Under the pieces are notes generated by a model. That model saw only the letters and a program-made list of their open reading frames with translations, was not told the origin of the DNA and did no database searches. Below are positions 22,336 to 33,182 of a stretch of DNA of 64,000 bases, piece after piece. Each line of letters starts with the position of its first letter. Within the stretch, counting starts at the first letter, position 1. The stretch comes from Polytrichum commune (Eukaryota > Streptophyta > Polytrichopsida > Polytrichales > Polytrichaceae): NCBI GenBank assembly GCA_950295325.1, contig OX485804.1, positions 7,440,001 through 7,504,000 of the forward strand, written 5' to 3'. The translations under genes and the position numbers were made by a program.

Positions 22336-25300
22336 TCCCTGTTCATTACACAGTACTATAAATAACAATACACTCCTTCTATTCTTTCATTAAACATAAC
22401 GGCAGAAATAAGTCAGTTGTAATATATATATATATACATATACATATATATATATAGGAATGAATTTGGAATTACATAAAGGACTGTCTTAATTTCTACA
22501 AGTCAAGGTAAAATCAATGATGCGGTCTAGCATGGATTTGGGTGACTGAAATCCAATGTAACTTAACCCTATTATAGTGAGGGCGTTTTTGTCATTTGGC
22601 CCTAATCCAAAGGAGAGATTCCTATCAAGGTGGATGTATGTACATAGGTATAATGTAGATGGGTCTTAAATGGATACCCTTTTTATTTGGACTGACCAAC
22701 TTCTCCGAGGATGTTGAAACATGCAATTAAGTATGTAAAAGTGGTTAGGAACTCCAAATTGGGGTTGGTGTAGCCACTTTCCTCATGGTTTTTGAAGCTC
22801 ATGTAAATATCGTATTCATTGTCAAAGTGAAGATCGATTCTCATGCTCATTAAATGGTCGGATCAACTCCCCCACCTCAAATTTGTTGACAATTGGGCTT
22901 AGGATGGTTATCATATTTTGACCAGATAATCCAATCTCTTTTGAACATGTGTCGCTTTGGTATTTGTTCTTGGGGTCACACCAACCCACATGCTTCTCAA
23001 AATGTACGTGTCCTAGTGGGAAAAATAACGGTTGTCTACCTTTTGCCGGATACACTTCACTTTCATGCACTGTGCCTACAATTTATTGCCCGTGAAGTGG
23101 GGTTTCCTCATCAAGACTTATAATTCATGAGAGGTGGTGGTTTTTTCTTTGATGGGAGAAGATTCCAACTGTGGAGAAAAGCCCCGCCCCTCACATGCAA
23201 TTCACTATCATGGAAAAAGGTTACATGCAATCATTGGATTGGCTGAAATGTAAAGTTGTTCAAAGAGAATACATTGACACATCTTGCATGTACGTTTGCA
23301 ATGGTTGGATGTGCATGACAAACAATTGGAGGTATTTTTGGTGTAAGTAGCTGAAAAGCATACTACGACATCTTACAAAATAGTAATTGTCATAATCTAG
23401 CAAAAACTTAGAACGTCAAAATCAACTAAAAAAGGCTACCTTTATGTAGATTGCATACTACTTCAAGGCTTTTACGTTGGATCAATGAGAGATACACTAG
23501 TATGTGGCAATTTACTCTTGCCTAATAGCTACGCTCCATATCACTCCTTTCCAACCTAAACTTATCTCTATACTTCATGAGAGTTTAAATCACGTGGTTC
23601 TAGGCATACTTTTGTGCCCCTTTCTTGTTACCTATGGAAGGCCGTTGGGCTTGGAGTCACCTTTAAACATTATTTCAAGTCTTCATTTCACTCCATACTA
23701 GACTTCTTATGATAATTGAATACCATGTTCCCCAAAGTTGAGTTAGAACACATCATTCTCAAGAGTGACTTCCATCTATAATTTTGTTGGAATGTCTTGA
23801 ATTTCCCTTGGAAAATACGGATGCGCATAATCCTACTTGGACTTTGTGTTGGTTAGAGTGATTGCTACAATTGTTTGAATTGTTAGTTTGCTACATTCAA
23901 ATAATCCATGCAAGCTAGAAATATCAATCTTTTGTTTCTAGAAAATAAAGTCATAAGTTCTAAAGGTTGACAATATGAGTAGAGCTTATGTTGATAATTG
24001 AATGACTCATTGGCTGAAAGGATATTTGACCTTGTAGGGTATGTATCAGCATTGGTTCAATATTAAACATTGGTTATTTGCACTTTGAGATGTAGCTACT
24101 TTGAAAGACAATGAACTTTTTCTGCATTGCATGTGTGTTTGTGTCTAATTTAGGGTTTGAATGTGGAATATTTGTATGCTAATTTAGATATGGGAGTGTG
24201 GCTACAAAATCTTACTCAAGAAGTTCCCATTCGATTATAGATAATTTCGTAAATCAACTCTAGGACCAGACGTTGTGAAAATTGAGGCAACAAGCGAAAA
24301 GGTTTGTGTTTCTAAATAACATTGCTAACCTCATAACATGTTGTAGTATCCATTAATAAGGTTGTTTATCTAACAATTCCTAAATGCCTGCGAAAGTTGT
24401 AATGCGTCCACCCCTAAACCCTTGTTAAATCAAGTCTAAAATGTAAACTATAGACTAGGTTGGATTCCACATTATGCATCCAATTGTACACTTCATCACA
24501 AGCTTTTAAAGAAATGTTTATTGTGTCCAAATAATAAATGCTAGAGTAACATCATACTTCTTAACTTGTTGTGATATTTACATCATTGTGTTCTCCTCTT
24601 TTATTGTGCATTACATTATATGAAGAATCGTTTTACATTTTAAATAAATACACGAGTTATAGAATAATTACAATATGCACCACTCTTTGGAGGATGGTGA
24701 TGTTCTTCACTCAATGCAATCCACTTTTGTTTTACAAGTGGGGAACACACACCTTGTGTTTTCTTCTTGTTATGTGTGTGGGGGAATGGGAGGGGGGGGG
24801 CGTTCCCATCAAATTCCTATTGCTTTGTTGCGGGGAACATTCTTGGGAACATCCCGTCCCCCAAATAGTAAGATCCCTACCTAAAGCATTTTGGCAACCA
24901 ATTGGAACAAATTATAAATCCGTAGGAGGCTTTGTTTGCACATCAAACTTGCAATCACCAAGGTGGAATTTACTTTAGGGAGTTGTCCGGAAAGGTGGTG
25001 GGAAAGTTGGTTACTTCACTTTTAAGGTAACCAATATCCCCCCCCCCCCCAAAAAAACAAGAAAAAGGAACTTGAAATAGAATAGTTGAACTAACTTAAT
25101 CCACCTTTGGCATCGTACATGAGACTCTTGTCGTTACTTAGCACAATCTCCAACAAATCCATCTATCCCTCATGTTTGAGTTAAATCATGCATGCGATTT
25201 TTTAGTTTCTTCCAAAGATGTTTGGGTTTGAAGTAATTAAGTTATTCAAGTCACCGAGGCCCGAGCTATTGGGTTTTATGTAATGAAGAAAGGTATGGTC

Positions 25301-25585
25301 ATAATTCTTTAATCGAGAAATTTTATTTCTTTTTATTTTTACGTTAATTTGCGATGATGCTTCATGGAAAGTGCGACTCACGTATCCCATGAAGGAAAAT
25401 CTTGATATAAAGGGCAACTCAAACTCAACATTAAAACCTGAAGCTCAAACTAGATTATGGGTGAGGGTGTCGATGGGGTAACATTACATCAAGATTTCCA
25501 AAGACAACTCTTAAAAAAAATCCAACCTCATGCTCATCAATAATATTAATTTGGATCCATACATTAATCAAATAAAAACTCTCAT
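22336..25585. other. Intergenic with (TA)n tract and one R1 core
   Basis: (TA)n at 22425-22457. R1 core in forward orientation at about 22895-23015 (CCAATCTCTTTTGAACATGT, then a CACACCAACCCACATG phrase). Poly-G near 24793-24801 and poly-C at 25039-25050. No gene recognised. Confidence 0.5.
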
Positions 25586-25589
25586 AACA

Positions 25590-26040
25590 TTTATTCAGCC
25601 ATGTGGATCGGTTCCATGATCTTGGAATATGTCAAGTATATTCTATGGGGTCCCCAAACAAAGTAAGAATATTTAATTACTACTTGTATAATCACACTTG
25701 GACCTTTGGGTGGAGTTATACTTCTAACATTATTCACATGAATCATTGTTCATCCTGGCACTATTCACATGATACAATGTTCATCCCAACATTATTCACG
25801 GAAAGTATTATTCATAGTAGCACTATCATTGAAAATACCAACACTATTCACAATATTCATAGTATTCATACCGGCATTATTCATAATTCGTACCGATGCT
25901 AGTTTCTTCCTATTTTCTAAGTTTCCGCCCATGAAGGTAAGATAGTGGAGGCCCATGTCATATGCTAAATATAGAATGGAACACAAACCATGTAGTTCAA
26001 TAATGTATGCTCATGTCAACTTTTACAACAACTATTATAT
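25590..26040 (+). repeat. Dispersed repeat R6, copy 1
   Basis: Parallels 30180-30600: shared phrases GGGTGGAGTTAT, ACTATTCACA, TGTTCATCCCA, AATACCAACACTATTCACAA and CCATGAAGGTAAGATAGTGG. It contains a short internal array of CACTATTCAC-N-TTGTTCATC motifs (~22 bp). It could be a fragment of a larger transposon; no coding capacity. Confidence 0.8.
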
Positions 26041-26239
26041 GAGCTTATAGTATAAGCACCACCAAAGACGTCCTAATTTGTTATACTTGGGGATAGTATG
26101 TAATGTCCTTGATGAGTGTCTACAAATGGTTGACAATAGTTTTATTTATTTAAAAAATTAATTAAAAAAACTTATATATTCCAAGGCCAAAATTCGTGTT
26201 GAAATGTAAGGTGTGCATCACTAGTGAATTTTATTTCAA

Positions 26240-26500
26240 GTTTTGAAGAGAGGAGCATTGACTACAACTATTGGAGTGACAAAGCCACATATGAATGATT
26301 ATGCAATGTTTCATCCAAATTTATACACATCTTATCTTAATTGGTCACCTACACTTGAGTGGTGTGCATCCAAGAATGAATCCAAAAATGGGCACCCAAA
26401 AGACATTGTGTCTAAAAGAGGTTGGACTACTTGTTCAAAACTTGTAAACTCTTCTAGAATTAAGAATCACTCCACATATTTATTTATTTATTTATTGGGG
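26240..26500 (-). repeat. Repeat R1 core (reverse)
   Basis: GGTCACCTACACTTGAGTGG and GGGCACCCAAAAGACATTGT, followed by GTTGGACTACTTGTTCAAAA, match the reverse orientation of R1. A (TTTA)n and poly-G tract closes the block at 26478-26507. Confidence 0.7.
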
Positions 26501-26889
26501 GGGGATTGATTTTTCACTTATTAATCACTATCTCATACTATGCAACATCCTAGGAGAAGTGGGAATAGATCTTAAAGTGTCCGTTTAAGGCCCACTCAAT
26601 GCCCATTTTTGAATCTCACGGGAGTAATTTCTGCAGTTGTCTAACTCTTCTCCAAACAAAGGTAAATGTTTGTTAAATGGTCATTTTTTGTTGTTTACTG
26701 TGATTTGTAACTTGGATTTCAAAGTTGAGATTTTTTGGATCCACAAATGTCATATGAGCTTTTACTGTCAATGGAATAGAATTGTATAATCTCCCACGTT
26801 GTTGCTATAATTTCTCCAAGTCTAAAGTGGCAGAGTCTTAAAACAACCATGTATCCCCCCCCCCCCAAAAAAACTATATAAATAAATCA

Positions 26890-27065
26890 ATAATGTTGGC
26901 TGGATACTTACTTTGGTTAACAAATTTTGAGCACGTAGTCCACTTTATTTTAACACATATCTATTTGGAATATGTTCTTCAGTCAACACCTAACCGCACA
27001 TCACTCAAATATAGGTATCCAATTCGGTTAAGTGACCAAATAAGGCACATCAACTTTACCACCTC
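26890..27065 (+). repeat. Repeat R1 core (forward)
   Basis: GGTTAACAAATTTTGAGCAC, GTAGTCCACT, CCTAACCGCACATCACTCAA and ATAGGTATCC match the R1 consensus order. A poly-C run precedes it at about 26857-26866. Confidence 0.75.
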
Positions 27066-28730
27066 ACACTTAACCAGAGGTTAGGTCACGCCTCGAGGTC
27101 ATTGAATGCCAAGTCGCCAATATAATATAGATAATTAGGAATGGGATACCCTACCCAAAACCAAGTTAGGCCATATGTATCATAATGGTCCAATTATAAT
27201 GAATAAAATGATTCTTAAAAAAAACCAAAAAAAAAACTTACAAAAACTCTTGAGCCTTACAAGTATGATATTTAGTAGTCATAGCACTTCCATGACATGA
27301 CTACGTACGATGAACATGTTCTCTCCTCTATTCTAGGATACCACTTACGCGAATCAATGTAAATGAACATCGTCGAGAGGACAATAACCTTCGATATGCT
27401 CCCCTTTCCAAAGATTCGCTTCCCCATTGCATCACTTTTATGAGATTTTGGCTAAGCACTATAGATTTTGGGAATTATAAGGGTAAGATCGGAGCAGTAC
27501 CATGGCATATTTGGGGCCCACGGAGCAAGTTCAGCCAGCTAGGTAATGTTATATCTACATGAGAGCTAATGATCTCCCATTCATTTCTCAAACGCTTGAC
27601 ACCTCATGGGACTTTACTTTGATTTGGAGGAGAATGGTGCTTCGAAGTTGGGTCAATCTCGTAGATCACTGAGACTTGATCAGGGAGGCAAATTTTCTTG
27701 CATGTGGTCCTTAGTATCAACACCCCAAACCAAATGTGCCCAAACATTTCAACTTGAAAGACACCCATCAATTGGCCAGTAAATTTTCACCCCCTCTAGA
27801 ATAAGCATGTGAACACTACATTTCACATTTTAGGATCTAAAATACGAGTATTTCAATATTCTCCAAGTATGTTCTAAAGACCCCAGAAACACACACACGT
27901 GTGTGTGTGTGTGTGTGCATCTTGCCTTGCAAAATATAGAAAAATGAAGAATTTCACTACAACCCTTACATTTGTTCTATTTGGTTGAAATGGAGACGTT
28001 CTTCTAGACTTCATCATCACTATAGTATTGGCGCTCATATACATGTGTATGGTCAAAGAAAATGTTGGTGTTAGTGGGTTTAAATGCCCTCAACATCAAG
28101 AGGATTGATTGTATGAAGGAAGGTGGGATAAAAAATGTAATTTTTCCTACCTCCAAAATGATCCGTATGGATGTGATCCTTTGATGGTGCCTCACAAACT
28201 TTCTTTTGTGAAAATGCTCGTGGAAATGTTACTTTAAAGCACATCTTACGAAATGCTTTGCAAAAGACAACACTTAAAACAGGAGAGGCACAAGGTGAGC
28301 CCTTGAGTCAATAGGGTCCTTATTAAATCCTCAAGATCGAGTGCATCATCAGTATCTCCAAATGATAGACCATAGCAATAAGTGTAAACGGTGTAGTTGG
28401 GGCTTTAGGTTGGACCCACAAGGTCGACTCATGCACCGATCACACCAAAATTTCCGTCCGGTTCTAGCCGTGAAATTATTGGGGATTATGTTGAGAAATA
28501 GATGTTGGCCCACCACTTTTCACACTATTACATCCGGATATGCTGGCAGCTGCTATCTAAACCTAGCCGGTGTGATCAACCCCTAATGGTTCAATCATCT
28601 TTGGCGATACATTACCTTCAATCATCCGTGGCGATCTATTGTCGTCAATCGTCCACTCACATGTTACAATGGGTCTTTCCCCTAGGAGAAATATGTAGGG
28701 TAAGGTAGAGTACTCTTAATCGGCTATTTT
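27066..28730. other. Intergenic, one palindromic CA/TG microsatellite
   Basis: An (AC)n tract runs directly into (GT)n at 27890-27918, making a self-complementary stretch. No gene or bounded element is recognised. Confidence 0.5.
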
Positions 28731-28734
28731 TTTG

Positions 28735-28910
28735 ATGTGGACACCTACATTTGAGTGATATGTGGTTAGGTGTGCTTCCAAGAACATATTTTAAGAAGAC
28801 CTTCAACAAAGATTGGACCACATGCTCAAAATATGATAACTATTCTAAATTCAATAGGTAGTCATCATAATTGAGAGTACATGTATGTTCATTTAATGTA
28901 CTCTTTGGGT
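28735..28910 (-). repeat. Repeat R1 core (reverse)
   Basis: GGACACCTACATTTGAGTGA, GGTGTGCTTCCAAGAAC, GATTGGACCACATGCTCAAA and TTCTAAATTCAATAGG follow the reverse R1 order. Confidence 0.75.
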
Positions 28911-28959
28911 TACTAGGATATCACTGCTCACACGTTCATGTGACCAGGGCCCAGGGTTG

Positions 28960-29236
28960 CTAACAGTGTCCGGGGAGATTTTGGGCATAATTGGTCAAGA
29001 TCCTAGAGTTTCCAAGTCCAACCAATTACATGTTGCGATCTTTTGGACTTTCTTTTATTAATTGGAGGTATATTTAATAGTTTCCTCTAAAACAATCAGT
29101 AATTTTTCCTCAAGTCTTGAACTTCAACATGTTATTTCTCAAACTCAACCGGTTCATCTGTAACTAGCGGTTGGCTCTCCCATTCATTGGCTGCTAGGCA
29201 CACTGATGTTGCAGAACTGAGCAAAGGAAACATAAG
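28960..29236 (+). repeat. Repeat R5 copy (uninterrupted)
   Basis: Contains GGTCAAGATCCTAGAG, ACCAATTACATGTTGCGATC, CTTGAACTTCAACATGTT and CTCAAACTCAACCGGTTCAT. It supplies the empty site for the insertion at 21797-22301. Confidence 0.75.
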
Positions 29237-29720
29237 GGCCACTTCACACACGAGACTGAGAGCCCGTGACCATTACACTTCAAGCACTCTCATTGGTGGA
29301 AAAGACGGAGCCGGTCCAACTTCACTTCCCACTACAGAGTATACAAGTGAATGCACGATGGATGTAAAGTCTACATGGATCCCTACATGGCATCCAATGG
29401 ATCATGGTCTCACTCGGACTATTTTCAAAAACCACCTCTTGGAAGTAGGCCTAACCCTAAACCGGGAGACCATGGCACTCCAAACGCTCACAACTGTTGG
29501 TTTATTCTATTTTATCATGTGAGAGGACCCGCGTGAACAAAAATTCATTGAAATAGCATTCGGTTGAGGGCCCGGTCACATATGACTCCACACTACACTT
29601 GAGGGTCCGTGACCACACTACATGAGTTTGGAGGTGTGTTGGGACGACGGCCTTTGGACCCTTCCTCTTGGCCTCTCACAATGTCATGGTCACGGCTCTT
29701 GGCTCGTGTGTGAAGTGGCC
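29237..29720 (-). mobile_element. TIR element family 'GGCCACTTC', copy 2 (inverted)
   Basis: A 484-bp element with ends GGCCACTTCACACACGAG and its complement, in the opposite orientation to copies 1 and 3. Internal landmarks shared with the other copies: CCTCTTGGA(A/G)GT, GACCATGGCACTCCAAAC-like, and GGCCTTTGGAC. Flanks are ATAAG and CCAAG, at best a decayed duplication. Confidence 0.85.
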
Positions 29721-29989
29721 CCAAGTGGTATGACAACATTGTGGGGAAATTCTTCAGCTGCTATGGAGTATCTTTGACACATGTGGCAGAGAATGGGTCA
29801 CTCCAAGCCTGTTGTAATAAGTGTTCATGAGCAGACCAGACCCTGTTTGTGCCAGAATGACATTGAAAGAGGCCCTATAATATACCACCTGTTCCTGACC
29901 TCATTGTCTTCTACCAGTCTGGGACACTGGCTTCTCTATCCCTGCATCTCACATCACCCATTTAATGCACTCCAAAGGCCCCCATGGGG

Positions 29990-32270
29990 GGGCCTATAAC
30001 GGACACCTCCCAACTCCACATGCACTTTGGCCGTTGGATGGGATCGGAAATTGTCTCATGCGGTTCGCAACGGGTGAATCATGAAGACTGTTGTTCCAAG
30101 TGTCAAGATCGGAGTTCATATGCAAAAGTTATGAGAGGTCAAAGTGAAGAACATGTTTTTCTTTTTAAGGATAACGTTATCCAACCATCTGGGTCAATTC
30201 CACTGCCCTAGAATATGCCGACTATATTTTGTGGGGGCCTCGAACAGAGTAGTTATACTTGTTTTCTGTTCATACATTCAAGTTGGCACTTGGGAATTTG
30301 GGTGGAGTTATGCTCCCGGCCTACTCACAAGATTCGTTGTTCATCCCATCACTATTCACAAGAAGCATTGTTCATCAGGGCGTTATTCACTAACAATGCC
30401 AACACTGTTCACAATATTTGTGCTATTCATACCGGCGATATTAGTTTCTTCCTGTTATTTGAGGTTCTTCCCATGAAGGTAAGATAGTGGAGGCCCATGT
30501 CAAGGGCTAAATGTAGAATGGAGCACAACCATGTAGTTGAATGATGTTTATGAGCAACATAGGCCCTCCCAAATGTGTTAACCACTCAAGCGAATGGTAT
30601 CTTTATTTCTGAGCATAGAGTCCAATCTCATCGTACCATTTGTGTTTTGGGTGTTTGTCATTAACCAAGAGGCTTGCCATATACCACTCAAATATGGCAC
30701 ATCCATATGACTAGTGTTTAATTTAGGTCCACATACTGCTTATGGAGCCTTATTGTTCCAACTCCAAGGACATTTTCCAACCATTGGATCGACTTGACAA
30801 TTGTTTTGTCTAGTTATAAATTGTAAATCACAAAGATTGTCACTTGTTAAGCTCCAAAATCGGCATAAACAATTACACGATCCCAAAACGAAGAAATTCT
30901 TCCATTTCAAATGAACATAGAGGCCTTCCCAAGTGTGTTTATTGCTGAACATAGAATGGTATCTATATTTTGAGCACATAATGTAGGCTCATCGGAACAC
31001 GTCTTTTTTATGTCCATTCATAACTAAGAGCCTTGACAGATACCACTTAAAATATAGGTGTCCGAATTGGAAGAATGACCACATAAGGCACCCATACATT
31101 AGGTACATTTTCAACTTCTGGAGGTGGAGAGAAAATCTATTGCCTGCACACTTTGAGGTCTTTGGACCTGGTGCTATCCATCCACAAGCCTGAGGCGCTG
31201 AGCAAGACAAGCTTGCCGTTTTCTCATATTTCCTGATTAAAAATACAATCTTTCATGACTACACAAGTCGATAGTAAGAACTTTATAGATCAGAACAAGA
31301 CTTTGATGGTAGAAAGTTGCAATCTCTTTAAGAATTGCATAAGCCTGATTAGCATTCCACACTAAGGTGTGTGGGTGTCATTCAATCAGTTTTTCTTGTT
31401 CCTCCATCCCCTATAGATCAGAGTTACGTCCTCGAGTTTGTGTTGCATTAACAAATCTATGATGAATCAACCATAACTAGATTTTAAATCAGACCTCCCT
31501 TGATTTAGTTATGGTTATCGGAAGTGCATGTTTGTTGACTCCATAATTGAATACTATTGAATGTGGAGTAGTTAAGAAGTTTTGTAGATGTAATCTTATC
31601 TCTTTCAAACATGTGTCTTTATGGTGTTTGTTCTTTGATCCTCACCTAAACACACACCAATCAAATATAGGTGTCAAATCCAAAAAAGTAACCAAATGAC
31701 ACCCACATACCTTAATTGAAATGAAAGGCAAACCAACCTTCCAAGAGCTCTTGTCCTTGGGAATACATGTGCTTAAGCTCTTTCTCTATGAAGTGTGGAT
31801 CATCAAGTTGCTACGAAACCAGTTCAGAACCTCAAGAATGCAAATCAAAACTCTAAATCACACTGTACATAAGGTGTGTGGCCCTACTGTGGGCACTCCC
31901 AACTCCACAAATAATTTTGGCTGTTGGATCAGATAGGGAACAGTCTCTACCAATTGCGATTGTGAATTGCAGAAATTGCCGTTTTCAGTTCCCACATTGA
32001 AGTTGAGATGCAAAAGTCACTTAAGAGGTCAAAAGTGAAGAATCTCCCTCATCATTATAAGTCCTCCCTATGAACTTATGTTCAATGTGAATTTGTGTTC
32101 ACTATGAAACTGTGTTACTATTAAACTTAGAATTTTTAATATATTTGAAGCACATAGTCCAATCTCATCATAACACAATGTCTTTTTTATGTGCTTTCTT
32201 AACTACAAGCCTCAAGATACACGACCCAAATATAGGTCTCCGATTTACAAAAGAGACCACACAAGTCAGT
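29990..32270 (+). repeat. Cluster of diverged R1 units plus R6 copy 2
   Basis: Forward R1 cores at about 30570-30720, 30930-31095, 31530-31710 and 32130-32270 (cues: GAGCACATA, CCAATCTCATC, a GTCTTTTTTATG phrase, AATATAGGTGTCC). They are separated by a second shared module (CTCCCAACTCCACA, GTTGGATC, GAGGTCAAA-GTGAAGAA) at about 30000-30160 and 31890-32050, also present at 44275-44430. R6 copy 2 occupies about 30180-30600. This is a nest or chain of old repeats without genes. Confidence 0.7.
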
Positions 32271-32314
32271 TGAGCGTTATTCTGTCACACCTTTGTTGTT
32301 AGCAATGCTCAACT
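32266..32314. repeat. Short hairpin, 11-bp perfect arms
   Basis: GTCAGTTGAGC and its exact complement GCTCAACTGAC are separated by about 26 bases. It lies at the end of an R1 core. Function is unknown; it may be the relic of a small MITE. Confidence 0.6.
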
Positions 32315-33182
32315 GACATTTTTCCAAGATTGAATTTCCATCTCTGGTCCAACGACAGGTATATATGATTGCAACACTGTTCTGATGTCTTGTGTGAAGG
32401 GTGAAATCATGCCACCATTTCTTTCTTTGATTGATCTAGATCAGAACACAGAACTTGATTATACGTAAGACACGCAAACACCCCAATATCTCTTTCAATC
32501 ATACACCTACCATGTCCAAGCACATTACCCTGCTACTAGTAGTGTGAAGCACACTTTTTAAAAAGGGTCCGTCCGGATAGAGAGTATTCTACATCTCGGG
32601 GATATTTGACTGACCCATGTGTAAACCATTTGGTACGCACAGGCGTGCTCACCAATTGGGTAAATTAGAACACATTCTATACATTTTTCTTCTACTTCCT
32701 ATCCTAAGTTTGGCTTCTTTTCACTCAACCGAATGACAAAAAAAATTTGGATGCAGGATCCCGCAAAAGGGTTGCTAACCGTTTCAACATCATCGCCACA
32801 TAGACCATGTCATAATGCAACAGATGACAATTGTGGGATGAATTGGAATCGCTTGCCTTTGACGGTTGCTGCCTCACTGCTTCCCAGGATAACCAGTAAA
32901 CAGTTGATTTGGAGCTGATGAATATCGTTCCTCCTGACTGTTTGATTTGATGTGAGCTGCAAATTGTTGAGCAAATCTCCAAATTGTTGAGCTGCAAATT
33001 TGTTGAGCAAATTGTTGTCTGCTTTCAGGTTTAGGGTTCAGGGTTTAAGGACATCCAGTCAAAGATGATCTTCTATTGCAAACCTAACCCTGAGATGGCG
33101 GCGCTGGAGAGAAGGAAAGGAAAGGAAGTAAAATTACATTGCCTGTGCAGAGCGCCTTTTAGCAACGAACACTTTGTCGTCG

